Counted from the stretch's first letter, positions 45,381 to 56,839 are shown. The stretch is 64,000 nt of DNA from Lepidostoma basale (GCA_022606425.2 JAHDVF020000016.1:2820501-2884500), one strand, 5' to 3'. Translations and numbers: made by a program. The notes: generated by a model from the sequence alone, not told the origin.

Positions 45381-47889
45381 GTAGGTACTTATTGATACGA
45401 CATACATACTTTGAACCATGTTTAGATTTTTAGTATATTACCCCGATGAAGTCTGAGTACAAGCGATACTAATTGGCCTCAGACATATTTATTATCAAGA
45501 AAAGCATTGTTTTCTCTAGGAACTGATTGTTTTCAGTTATGTGTTCAGTCTTCAGGAATATTTGTATTTTTTAATGCGCCACGAAGTAGTACGGCAATAG
45601 TCCAAAGCCAACATTAAACCAGGAACCGCGGTCGATAGGATTCGTATTATTAAATGTCGTAAGTTTCCATTCCAAACCCCTGAGCGGGGAGGAAAAAAGT
45701 CGCATTAAACTGGAATAAAGAGAAATTTAACTAGAATCCGATAAAAGCACTGAAAATTACCAGAGATAATAGATTGTGGACGTAAATCATAGACCCTTTC
45801 AGTGTTGCTTATTCTACGGCGGACGGATGCGGCATTACCGTGATGGATGCGGTGGCGGCCGCGGTGGGCGGAGCCGCGCTAATCCGGGGATAATGGACTT
45901 GTATGAAGCTGTCGGATTTCATATTGGATTCCTTCCATGAGTGATGCGGCTTTATCTTTTCATGTCCGTTTATTTTTGCGGACTATCATTAATATCTACC
46001 GACGCGGGCAACTGCGAGAATTCACAAATCATTTGATCTTTACACAATCACAGATAGGTACGATATAACGTATTGTATAATAATATGTTGTACAAGAGAG
46101 ACTTTCTAAAAAATGAAACAGTTCGTCTATGTAACGTTTATCACAGTTTCTACAAAAAATGTATAAAAACAGTTATGTCAAATTACTGTTCATTATTTTT
46201 AATAAACTTTAAGAAAAGATTTCTGGCAAAGATTTCAAAGTTGAGAAATTGAATTAGCAAACTAAGAATGTTTATACTGCTGGGACTTTTTATATTTGAT
46301 CAGAAATGTGGTGAAATTCTGGCAAAACATGTCAAACTTGTATTCCCCATCGTGTGGCAGTAAATAGTGGAGTCCCTCCCCCGCCCCCCACCCGACCTAA
46401 CCTAGCATAACACGGGCCTGTATTTATGGGTTGGAACTTGTTCCTTAAATGGCATCGCAAAAGTTTAAAAGTGAAATCATTCTCCGCGGACTGGTCTGGA
46501 GGAAGTTCAACTATGTTTAACTCACATTCTCGCAGCCCAATGTGGCGGCCGGGTGGCCCGCGTTCAAACATTTTATTTCTAATACACTTTTATACAGATA
46601 ACTAAAATATTCATTTCAAATAAACCAGATCGAATTTTCAAATATGATTCCTCAATTGGTTAATTAAATTATTTATTCTATTGGCTCAGAATTATGGGTG
46701 TAAAGCATTAAATCACTAGCGATGGTGTTCTCTTTACTTCGTGCTATTTAATTTTCATCAGATTGTGTTCAAAGGAATAAATAGCCTTACCTTTGGCAAA
46801 CATTTCGGACTTACTTAAAAATGCTTCGATATAATACGTTAAGTCACGGCACATGCGCACGGACATCGGACCGCGGATTGTGATCGTAAAGTCGAAAAGA
46901 TACATGCAATACATTGGATACCTAATCCTTTAGTTAAGATCATAAACTTGTGTATTAATGAAAATGTCTTCTGACGTTATTTTATTCATTTTTATATAAA
47001 AAGGAATATTTTTATTGATTTGAGTTTGATAACTGCTTGTCAAATATTATATATAATACTGATATACTCTTGTATAAAAGTTTTCTGGAAAAACGATTTG
47101 TTTTATCTTTTGATGGAATCCCCTTTTTGTAATAAAAATACAAAAGTAACCCTTAATTGTTTATTCCTCCATTAAAACTTTTTTCTTTTAAATTCGGCAC
47201 TTCTGTCATAATTTTCTTATAAACAAAAAGTCCCGAGTTTCTTAAATTACTCGAAATATTTAAATACGGTTGATCTTTGTTTTGCAATCAAAACTTTTGT
47301 TTGTCGCCCCTCGGATTCGAAAAGAAAGATTCGGAAGTATTTCCATTTTATTTGAATAAATTTCTTTTTCTAACCGAGACATCGCGATTTTCACCCGTCC
47401 TACAAATATATTGTTATAGAGAAACTTTTTTCGAAACGAATATTTTCTGGTTTTCCCTTAACTTAAAGGGATCTTAAGAATGGCTGTTGAGAATAGCTCG
47501 TACGCGGGCGTTACCTTAACATCTCAATGTTTCGCTGGGAAAAATAAAGAATTAATCTTATAACTTTGATTCAACGTGAGCGACTCATGGTTTGATATAA
47601 ATGTGACTATTCTAGGTAACACAAAGTTAGTATCTATTTATTTATTCATCATCTTAGACTCTTGCGGGACCTATAAAAACTTGACATGCGGATGCAATAA
47701 ATCCTTGTAAGTAATTGACCAATTTAAATAACGGAAAACATCCTTAAATAAGCATTATATATGGTAGTACAATATTTAAAATTTAAGTCATTTTATAATA
47801 ACAAGAATTTGTTGGTGGTCACGAATATGTGGGAATATGACCACGCCTTCCTCTCATCGACAATTATAACTTCATTTACTTTCTAATTT
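45381..47889. other. Non-coding DNA with islands
   Basis: 45432-45500 is a diverged copy of the palindrome-arm sequence of 3345-3405 (CCCCGATGAAGTCTG, CAAGCGATACTAATTGGC, TTTATTAT). 45780-45990 and 46330-46570 are GC-rich islands with no recognisable domain. The rest is AT-rich. Confidence 0.45.
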
Positions 47890-48130
47890 ACTTAAGCAGC
47901 CGTTGTCGTCCACTACTGGACATAGGCCTCCCTCATACTTCTCTACGTATTCCTATTTTGTGCCTTTTGCATCCAATCACCACCAAATTTTCCAATTCTC
48001 GTCGGACCATGTTGTGGGAGGTCTCCCTTTGATTTTTCTGTCCTCCTGAGGTTTCCGCTCCACCAGTATTTTGGTCATTCCGCAAATGACCACTTGGGTT
48101 TAGCCACCATTTGGACGATATCAGTTACTC
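47890..48130 (-). repeat. RTE-type LINE 3' end, old copy
   Basis: GCAGCCGTTGTCGTCCACTA, CTGGACATAGGCCTCCCTC, then GTCGGACCATGTTGTGGGAG and GGTCTCCCTTTGATTTTTCT resemble the arthropod repeat at 32660, carried further into the coding end. The microsatellite tail is gone. Confidence 0.65.
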
Positions 48131-48842
48131 ACAGCCCTCATTTACGATACGAGCTTAATGTTTTCTTGCTGTATCCGAAATAAATAACTTTGATATAATA
48201 ATTTGTGTCAATTTTTATTTAATGAACATACCCATCCATCCATAACTACTGACACTGATTTTAAAATGAACTAATAAAATGACCTGCTTGAAATAAAATG
48301 GAACTACCTCGAAACTAGGTTTTAAGACAACTTAAATAAGAACACGACTCGTGCTTACCCAATTATTAGATTTGGTTATATTTGTTTATTTACGATAATC
48401 TTAACATCTAACTGATATCCATTTTTGTAAAGTTCCATCCTTCTAATTTCCATTTGAAAAGTTTTAAACTTCTTCAAATGTTCGTTTTCGTTTTTTTTTG
48501 TTACCCGGAAAAATTAAAGAGAAATAACAAAAACTTCGCATTCTACGAATTGATTGTACTAGCGTCTACTTGCTCCATCGAAACGATTAAAGTTCGCGGT
48601 TTTCGGAAAAAACAGCTATAATTCACGAACTTAAATATGTATCCAGAATCTGTGGACGGGTATCGGGGACAAGGGCCGGCGAGCCGAGAGGAGGGTCGGA
48701 CAACGAAGATTACTTTTTATTTAAATGGATGGATAAACCTGTTGAGATTACAAGAATCCCATTCTTTTCTTTCTTAAACACATTCATTTTCTAAAGGAAA
48801 TGCCAAAAGTTATCGGAAAAAAGTTTTTATTTTCACAAAACG

Positions 48843-49050
48843 TGCCCATAACGTGCGCATGCGCACCACGTGTACATCACGTGCGCATGCGCGTTACGTG
48901 CACATCACGTGGACGTTACTAGCACGTCACTAGCGCGAACGTGGGATTTACGTGCGCATCACGTACCCATCACGTGCACGGCACGTGCACGTTACGAGAT
49001 GCACACATCCCTTCCCCTAAATTGCTCTTTACGAGTGCGTCACGTGCATT
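48843..49050. repeat. Degenerate ACGTG/CGCATG tandem array with six CACGTG palindromes
   Basis: Units of about 11 bp (ACGTGCNCATC) repeat imperfectly. CACGTG occurs at 48867, 48878, 48906, 48971, 48982 and 49041; ACGTG alone occurs several more times. CACGTG is the canonical E-box bound by bHLH factors such as Myc or the Clock/Cycle pair. Whether this array binds anything is unknown; it may be only a decayed minisatellite. Confidence 0.7.
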
Positions 49051-49259
49051 CGTGATATTATAGAAAAAAGCTAGGTTTTTATTCTTACTTTGACTATGGA
49101 CGACTCTACGGTACTTCATTCGCGGAAATCTATTTCTTATGTCGTCCCCACCCCTTTTAAATTATAAATTTAAGCGTCATCCAAAAAACCGTTTATTAAA
49201 ATATTAAATAAATTTTTATTTGTCAAATATGTACGTTTTTAAGTATCATAGACAGGCGA

Positions 49260-49372
49260 TGTTTTCCTTGGTCCTTGTGTGTTTCATAAGTCCAAACCAA
49301 CGTAATGATCCTTTCATTATTTGGTTCATAAAATTTACATCCGTTCAACTTTTCTCCCTGATATCAGCATCC
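49260..49372 (-). pseudogene. TTAG-tail LINE, internal fragment
   Basis: CCAAACCAACGTAATGATCC and TTTTCTCCCTGATATCAGCA match the minus-strand SLRWFG and ADIRE-like blocks of the family. Confidence 0.55.
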
Positions 49373-49379
49373 ATATATA

Positions 49380-49595
49380 AATATTTATTGTTTCATGAAC
49401 AATGCTGTAAAACTTTATTGCATATAATTAATATCAACGTCTGTTTTCTAAAAGTTTTAATGTTGTTAAAGGGAATTAAATGTTTTGCCTTTCTAAAGCA
49501 TTATCAAATATTGATAATGATAAACATTTGGTAAAGAAGGCGAAACATGTCATTCCGATAATCTATAATAAATCTTCTAAACAACATTATATGTT
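49380..49595. repeat. Foldback repeat (GAAGGCGAAACATGTCATTCC)
   Basis: Inverted arms around 49505-49535: TGTTTTGCCTTTCTAAAGCA on the left; GAAGGCGAAACATGTCATTC on the right. Outer parts CGTCTGTTTTCTAAAAGTT and AATCTTCTAAAC. Same family as 27785 and 55510. Confidence 0.6.
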
Positions 49596-49744
49596 TTTAT
49601 TCTTTTTAGAATTTTTTTGGAAATTAGTACATTTATTATTATTTGGTTTGGTTTTGACCAGGTTATACTACTTCTATATGAATGTTTGTAAGAAACAGAA
49701 AAAATGGAGATATGACATATATATTTCTAAATCATATCATTCTT

Positions 49745-50310
49745 ATAGGGAAGACCAATTCAGATATCTCGGAAGCGAAGTAACCAGCTCTAATGACCTC
49801 CCCAGAGAAGTAAGGTCACAGGTAGATAAGGCTGCAGCGGTTGCAGGCTGCCTGAAAGATGTCATATGGAGAAACAAGGACATGAGGACTGACAGCAAGG
49901 TAGGCATTTATAAGACCTGTGTGCGACCAATCCTCACATATGGCATTGCATCGAGGGCAGACACTGTCAAGACAAAGAACATGCTCAGGACAACCGAGAT
50001 GAAAACACTCCGCGCTATAGCTGGCAAGACCCTACGAGATCGAGTTAGGAATACAGAAATCCGAAGAATCTGCGAGGTCGAAGATATGGTCAGATGGGGA
50101 CGTCAAAGACGGCAATACTAGCATCAACATGTAGAAAGGATGAGCTCAAATAGGATACCACACATAGCTCTCCATGGAACATCAAACGGACAACGCTGAC
50201 CAGGAAGACCCCCGAAACGGTGGAGAAAATGCTGGAGTTCAGCCTCTCAAGAAGACCCGCCTGAAATAACAGACTCCTGAGTCTACCAAAAGTGAAGAAG
50301 AAGATATCAT
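49745..50310 (+). pseudogene. Non-LTR retrotransposon RT C-terminus, (GAA)n-tail family
   Basis: An open stretch to 50121 encodes REDQFRYLGSEVTSSNDLPR, EVRSQVDKAAAVAGCLKDVI, VGIYKTCVRPILTYGIASRA, TEMKTLRAIAGKTLRDRVRN and EVEDMVRWGRQRR, then a stop. Beyond it HVERMSSNRIPHIAL and PGRPPKRWRKC continue with further stops, ending at GAAGAAGAAG (50296). Upstream frame to 49480 is unrelated A/T-rich sequence. It is better preserved than the 39405 copy but 5' truncated, with no catalytic motif. Confidence 0.9.
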
Positions 50311-50411
50311 TCCTTCAAATAATTAATATTTTTAATTGAAATTTCTTTGCAGAAGTTCATTTTAAATAATGAAAATAAAACAAATGATACTAAATTTCTT
50401 TATTATTATGT

Positions 50412-50530
50412 ATTTAGAGTGCTTCCACTTGTGTTCTACGCCGACTGGTTTCGGCGACTGGTGGAGAACAGGAGATGGCAGCAAGCTGCCGAAACCGGTT
50501 GACGTTAAACACAAGTGGAAGCACACTAAA
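50412..50530 (+). repeat. Hammerhead-like repeat with 23-bp closing stem
   Basis: TTTAGAGTGCTTCCACTTG (from 50412) pairs with CAAGTGGAAGCACACTAAA (to 50530). Inside, CAGGAGA, an extra T, stem II GGCAGC/GCTGCC, GAAAC, CG, GTT, GAC. Core position A6 is G. An extra inverted piece (ACTGGTTTCGGC) sits between stem I and the core. Confidence 0.6.
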
Positions 50531-52150
50531 TATTCACTACTCGTATATGAAATTCATGCTCTACGCCAATATGGACTATTGTAAATCGCAGTTAGACTAT
50601 TATACTAGTTGACTACACACATACAAGTGCGCGTATGATCTGTGTCCTGGCACTGGGCTGCTCTTGTGGGAAAGATAATTTATGAGACCTTGTTTTCGTA
50701 AATTTATCCAATCAACTCCCAATTTTTAGATCCCACAAACAGAATTATGCACTTTACAGTCAATTGTGTATAAAATTGTTATTCATATGTTTGTGCAGCT
50801 TCTTTGAGCCCAAATGTGCATTATTGCGGTCATTCTAATTTTTTTTTAAATACATTTCATTGTGTTCTCGATACCAATAATCACTAATGGACGATTATTT
50901 CTCAAAAATAAATATTAAGTGTGATGGATACTTTTTAAATAAGATATTTATTATAATTTATTGAAGCCTCTGTAATACGCTATAATGAAATGTCTGTTGA
51001 TAACTTGGCATGGTTTATGGGCTGCACTGGTTACGTAACTAATAATGCAGTATACCGCATGCTCAGAGACGTTTAGTTCCACGAGTTGCCGACCTCTATC
51101 AACCTAGATACTTTGCAAAGGACTTTTCCCGCCACGCCCACCCGGAACATTAACGCCACTTTTCGCGTGCGGATAACCCTCCAACTAACGTGGATGGTGC
51201 GGGTCTCCGCTAAACTCCAAGGTGACATCTGGCTGCTGGTGGGTGAACCGGGAACAAGAACGATTTCTGGATTTGTTCAAAGATGATGCCGTTTTCGCAT
51301 TTTATATAACCCGCTTAAGCACCTTTAAAATAAGAAAGAATAACAATACTAAAATAAATCAAACTTGATTTATATTTCATATTTATTATTTCTTTTTTTT
51401 ACTTAAGCATCTATAGCGATAAAGAAAACCTGAACATTTTCGCAAAGTATAATAGATATATACGAGTATCAATGACGTACTCCTTCGCAATGAAAGAACA
51501 AATATAAGCTATTTCTATATAATCAAATATAACTTATCTTATTAAAAAACAAAAGAAAGACTTATTATCGATTGTATACTTATATTTTAACTATAATTTA
51601 ACTATTTGGCAAGAAATAAAGTATCTTTGTTAGGTTAAAAAATACTTGGGTATTGTCTTTAGCAAAAATCGGGAAATTACGGAATTTGTGAATTGTTATT
51701 ATTTTGTAAGCTTACAGATCTTAAAGAGCAGAAACATTTTGTCAGAAAATATCTGTGACGTGTATTTTAGTAATGACTTCCCTCCCGGGGGAAATCCTAG
51801 GAAAAACGGAAAAAGGTTTTTTTATATATCACAATATAAAACCAAGGTATTTTGCAAGTATTGATTTTTTCGTGCATGGTTCTCGTTGTAATAATAGAGG
51901 TAATTGTTTTTTGCAGTAGATGACTATGGCAGTGATGACATAAGGTTGCGGTTATAAGCAATTTATTAGTTATACACAAAATGCATATAAAAAAATAAAA
52001 AGCTTTTTAATTCCACTTGTTCCGATCCGTTTCGGCAGTTTGCTGCCATTCAGCTTCTTTGTATTGGTGGGTGGATTTGAATATACAGCCCGCTTTTGGA
52101 AGTGAACCTACGTTTATAAAAAAAATAATTAAAAAATGTTAACATTTTAC
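50531..52150. other. Non-coding DNA with one island
   Basis: 51080-51290 is a GC-rich island with a 66-codon frame but no recognised domain. 52017-52065, read on the minus strand, has GGCAGCAAACTGCCGAAACG, another arm of the CCGAAAC repeats. Confidence 0.45.
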
Positions 52151-52152
52151 AA

Positions 52153-52776
52153 TGACGATTTTTTTGTGAATTACAACACCGTTTTTTCCACTATTGAGAT
52201 TATTTTTTTCGACATGTTTCAAATGCTTAACATCTTTACCATCGGGAGAGCGATATAAACTAAACAAAATTATTACAAAATGAATAAACTAATAATTGGC
52301 CTAAAGTGTTTTGTGTATAATATGGTGGTTTTATTTCTCTTGGAAGGGATTTTTAATTTTATCTGACAAACTATCCAAATACCAAAACCGCTTTCAAGTG
52401 ATTTCAGATTTTGTCGGAGGAGAATAGATATGAGAATGAATATGTTTGTTTTTTTCCTTTTTATGTAGAATTTTATCGATTAACTTAGATCTATATTCAC
52501 TTTCTTATAACCGTAACCTAAATTCACTTGGACGCGTTTTTTTAATTGGATTTTTTTCATTTAAAATTAAAAAATTCTTTCCAATAGAAATAAAACCAGC
52601 ACATTATACGCAAAACGATTTTGCAAATTACTAGTTAATTCATTATATAATAATTTTCAATTTAGTTTATATAGTTCTCCCGATGATAAAGGTGTGAAAC
52701 CTTCGAAACATTTCGAGAAAAATAAACCCAAATGTGGAAAAACAGTGTTTTACTTCATAAAAAATCGTCATTACAG
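52153..52776. mobile_element. Foldback element with ~105-bp inverted ends
   Basis: Left arm 52153-52258 and right arm about 52670-52776 are inverted, diverged copies (TGACGATTTTT / AAAAATCGTCA at the tips; CGACATGTTTCAAATGC / CCTTCGAAACATTTCGAG within). The same arm forms the compact palindrome at 57789-57990. About 400 bp of AT-rich DNA lies between them, with only a 62-codon spurious frame. Confidence 0.7.
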
Positions 52777-53955
52777 AATTTCACAATGTTATTGCTTTAA
52801 GTTTATCTAAAATTATTTACAACTAATTTGTATCAAGAATTGTTGATAAAAACAATAAATGTATTTTTAATATGATAGTTAAATATGACATATCAAATTA
52901 TTGGATTTTTTTGTTACTGAGTAACAAAAAAATCCAAATCCAACAAAATGAACGGTTGGTATATTTTTCTACACGTGCTAGATAGGACCTTGTATGATGT
53001 TTATCACAAACTGTAAAAACGGACGCATGAGTTTTAAAATAGGAAAAAAGTATCCTTAGAATCCCAATAAATGCTGTCGCGGTAGGAATGTCCCGAGGCT
53101 CAGGGATTCCAGTCAAATTATTGATATCGAGGTCATGTATTTTGCTTTACCATCGCCCGAGTATTTACATAAAAGGGCCAAATATTCGGAATAAAAGTGC
53201 CCATTCGCAGTGCCAGCAGCAGGCGACACATCTTATATAAATCATCGCGAATGGCACCGCAGGCGTGGGAGGGCGCGATATACTCAACGACTAAATAATC
53301 TGTATTGGAGGGTCCATTAGGATTTATAGCCCGTTGTTGGGTGAACATTGCATCACATCCAATTCAATCTGTACTCTTCTCATACGCTTACAATTATTTA
53401 GGTGAATGTGACATGTTTTTAAATTTATCCTTTCACATTCGTTTAAAGACCACCTGAAAATGAAAAAAAAAATCGTATTTGTTTTAAGGTCCTATTAAAA
53501 AATGTGAATTTTTATCAAGCGTAGTTTAGTAATCTTATCGCTTAAATAAAATTACTATAGATTCCCATAGTTATATGAAGGTGAAATTGGTTGCAGAGTC
53601 TACAACACTTCCCTATTCAGTTGTGAGTGCAGTTTAATAATATCGCATGAATGTCTGTACGTACAACAATAATGTTTGCAGCACTATGGCTGTGAGTGAA
53701 TGGGGCAGTGTGTATGCAGTAGTTGTATTACACAATAGAAGTTGATATTGATTGGACACTGGCTCCAAGCGCCAGCTGTTTCCATATTGCACCGTGATTG
53801 TATTTAACATTAGTTCGCACTCGGGCTAGTGTTCAGGTCTTATTATTAAATATTTAGGTATTGTAAGCCGAAGTTGAGCAGATAGAGAGTCACGATTTGT
53901 GAGATTGGCTAAGGAAAGTAGGTAAAAATTTGTAGATATTCACGGTTGGTTGTAA
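52777..53955. other. Unassigned DNA
   Basis: 53090-53310 is GC-richer with overlapping frames and no domain. The short inverted GTTACTGAGTAAC with T/A-rich flanks at 52895-52940 is a simple hairpin. Confidence 0.45.
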
Positions 53956-53957
53956 TA

Positions 53958-54841
53958 TTGAGTTTCGGAAAGTTTGGTCAGTTTTTTTGTATAAAAATCG
54001 CATTTATTTGAAAGGTAAATTAACAAACACACCAATCAAAATATTTTTCATCGTGAGCCACTACTTTTCCCATCTTTCTGGCAATAAACGAATCCATCGT
54101 CGAAAAAACGCCTCGTCTTTTGAGGTAATCCAGGCATCGACACAAGTCTTGAGATTTGCATATGAATGGAAGTGCTGCTCTTCAAAGACATGAGTCATAG
54201 ATCTGAACAAGTGATAGTCCGATGGTGCCACGTCTGGTGAATAAGGCTAGTGCGGTACAATCTCCCAACCCACATTCTGCATGTAGTGTTTGACCGCGAT
54301 TGCGATGTGAGGTCGAGCTTTGTCGTATTGAAGAATCAGCTTGCTGTACCTGTTGCCCGTTCCTGTCGTTTAATCGGATTAGTTGTTGTCGATAGACTTC
54401 CCCCGAGACCGTTTCACTCGGTTTGAGGAGTTCATTTTTCGGTCAAACTTTTCCGATCTTCCAGGGCGATATTTGCAGTCAACGCTTAAATCACCGCTTT
54501 GAAGCATCTATACCATTCTATTAATAATTTATTCAATGGGGTATGATCGCCATAAACTTTTACAAGTATTTTATGCACCTCAGCTGCACTTTATTCCAAT
54601 TTCCCTTTCACTTTCCAACAAACAGAACAGCAGAACTTCTCGCAAATGCTTCTTATTTAGCACGAAAGTCGACATCTTAAGGAGCGATAAAACAAATGTT
54701 GTTGTGAGAATGACAAACATTTGCGAACTGAACTTAATTGAGAGATGCTCAGGCTTACTAAAAAAAATAGACGCCAGATTTGAAGGCTTGAAGTAGCCAG
54801 AGCCCTCTGTTGTAAAACGGAACGAACTTTCCGAAACATAA
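53958..54841 (-). mobile_element. Deleted mariner, third lineage, 884 bp
   Basis: Ends TTGAGTTTCGGAAAGTTTGG (from 53958) and, reverse-complemented, TTATGTTTCGGAAAGTTCG (to 54841); TA flanks both sides (53956-53957, 54842-54843). Compared with ~1.3 kb for the family, about 400 bp of the transposase middle is missing. A mellifera-like mariner is suggested by the protein fragments. Confidence 0.9.
54040..54690 (-). pseudogene. Mariner transposase remnant in deleted element
   Basis: N-terminal piece on the minus strand from about 54673: MSTFVLNKKHLREVLLFCL and, after a break, HKILVKVYGDH. A second piece near 54480 reads SGDLSVDCKYRPGRSEKFD. The C-terminal piece (54350-54050) reads LILQYDKARPHIAIAVKHYM, YSPDVAPSDYHLFRSM, FEEQHFHSYANLKTCVDAWI, FFRRWIRLLPERWEK. 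The second and third catalytic Asp are visible; the region with the first is deleted. Frame breaks are frequent. Non-functional. Confidence 0.88.
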
Positions 54842-54843
54842 TA

Positions 54844-55505
54844 ATATTTTTTTTGAATCTTGAGCATATTCGTGGTCGAAAAAGATTAAACGATAGACGG
54901 ATATATTCAAAATAAAATAAAATAAAATTGACGAAAAATATCCCCAAAACCGTAATTCAATATAATAATTTAAAAAAATGTTTTTTTTTATAGATACAGA
55001 TATCATACATTAATATTCATATAAAAATATGAACACAGGATTTAATTTTATTAATTAAAAAAATTAAGTGAATAACTGAGCTGCTTAAGATCAATTGATT
55101 AGATTGGTACTGAAGATTGCGTGGAATTGTTTTGCTTTGTAATACCGAATGAAGCGGGAAACTCTAAACTTACAAAGATTTTTACAGACAATAAATAATT
55201 TTAATTCTCGATTTCTAAGATACTTGTAGATAATCAAATGGACAGCAAAAGACTTTACTGTAAATATTACTGTTTTGTGAATACAGAGAGAGTATAGAGT
55301 TTTAAGGATGAATAAACTAAAAAGTGGAAAAAAAAAACAAATATAATCTAATGGTTTTGCTGAAATCTCAAGAAAGAAGTTAAAAAATATGTTTTAAAAT
55401 GAAAACTTCTACTATTTTCTTTATTTCGACAGCAATCGGTTTTTCTAGGCTGGTTGACATCGACAGACTGGTCGAGTCAGACAGAGCTGAAATATAGAAG
55501 TAGTT
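54844..55505. other. AT-rich DNA
   Basis: Nothing recognised. Confidence 0.5.
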
Positions 55506-55509
55506 AATT

Positions 55510-55740
55510 AATACGAATGAAAACGTCAGTTTTCTAGAAGCTTATATTTTATGGGAATGACATATTTCGCCCTTCTAAGGTATTATCAAATAACATTTGC
55601 CTTAGAAGGGCTAAACATGTCATTCCCTTAGAAGTGCATATGCCTTAGAAGGGATAAACATGTCATTCCCATAAAATATAATAAAACTTCTAGACAACTG
55701 GCGTTTTCATTAGTATTAATTATTTAATATAGAGTTTTAC
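55510..55740. repeat. Foldback repeat with tandem GAAGGGATAAACATG arms
   Basis: Left arm AACGTCAGTTTTCTAGAAGC to ATTTCGCCCTTCTAAGG; right arm in two tandem partial copies, GCCTTAGAAGGGCTAAACAT (from 55600) and GCCTTAGAAGGGATAAACAT (from 55640), then AAAACTTCTAGACAACTGGC. GAAAC has become TAAAC in the right arms. Confidence 0.65.
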
Positions 55741-55799
55741 TTTAGTGATCAAGAACCAAAAAATTGAAGTAGTTATTAAAAAAATCGTCGTATAATTTA

Positions 55800-56667
55800 A
55801 TTATTTTATTCAACTAAAACAATCAACTGCCTGTATTTGATATACAGTTGTACTGCACAATGACAAACCATTATATGGAGATAGTATTTCTTGTAACCAA
55901 GTAAATACATTAAATCTGTAATGCGCTACACACTCACATAAACTGTTTAATAGGAATATCAAAGCTAGCATCCCCCGCGAGAAAGGCACTCTCACGGTAT
56001 GGAATATGTTATAGCGTCCAGGTCCAGGTAAGTTGGGCTCTCCTAAGTGGAGTGTACGGGTCGCAGAGCACAACAATGTAGTGTTTGTTAGAACAATAGG
56101 CTGGAACAATAATTTATTATCCCGCGCGTCCTTGGCTTAAGCGGGACGCAGCGGCATTCGGGCCATCCTCTCGGGACGCGGTCCAAACATAATACGCCTA
56201 AAATAAACGACCCCTTTTTGGAATTTTAATCTCACCCACATCCTGCCGCCCGGCGGTCACCCGACAAGTGATGTATTACATCCCATTGAAACGGGGCGAG
56301 CAGAACCGGCTTGCAGCGCATGCGTGTGTTTCTAACATTATTTCATTATTAAAAGCGCATCTCCAATAATTAGTATTTTCCAATACGCTTATTTCCAACA
56401 CATTTTTTGAGTCTACAGAAAGATATTAATGATGTTAAATAAAATTTCTTGGTAGAAATTATTTGTAAATATTGAAAAATTACCTATATAAAAATCTTTT
56501 TGCCAACCTGCTGCTATATTCTGGTATCTACATCAAAGTTCGTTAGCGGGGGTTGAAATGTAATGATTCTATATAATCTTATGTTATAAGTTGATGTTGT
56601 TGATTGAAATTTCTTGGTAGAAGTTCATTGTAAATAATGAAAATAAAAATAAAAAAATTAAGAATTT
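55800..56667. other. Non-coding DNA with GC-rich island
   Basis: 55970-56320 is one of the most GC-rich blocks (GGGACGCAGCGG, GCCGCCCGGCGG). No long frame fits it, no repeat is recognised, and it lies 1.2 kb upstream of the exon. It is a candidate regulatory or conserved block. Confidence 0.4.
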
Positions 56668-56839
56668 TTCTACGTTTATTTTTAGTGTAAAATCTACTTA
56701 TTAATTTTCGTCTTCGACCGGTTTCAGCAGCTCGCTGCCATCTTCTGGTTAAATCTCTCCAGAAGATGGCAGCGAGCTGCCGAAACCGGTCGAAGACGAA
56801 AATTAGTAAGTAGATTTTACACTAAAAATAAACATAGAA
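56668..56839. repeat. Palindrome with CAGAAGAT hammerhead-like cores
   Basis: Inverted arms centred near 56753. The plus arm reads CAGAAGA (56760-56766), T, GGCAGC/GCTGCC (56768-56781), GAAA (56782-56785), a two-pair stem III around CG, and GTC at 56789-56791. U4 of the core is A. Stem I cannot form in the plus arm alone because the palindrome junction replaces its 5' strand. The outer arms match ATTTTTAGTGTAAAATCTAC. Confidence 0.7.

Noticed and set aside
46332..46571. 79-codon minus frame with Gly-rich end
   Set aside because: No domain; Gly run comes from a CCCCCGCCCCCC stretch; no splice-flanked boundaries.
48843..49050. CRISPR array
   Set aside because: Units are short, imperfect and without unique spacers; the context is a eukaryotic intron or intergenic region.
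49480..49745. N-terminal part of the 213-codon frame before the RT fragment
   Set aside because: The sequence up to 49745 is repeat and A/T-rich DNA that happens to stay open; LINE homology starts only at REDQFRYLG.
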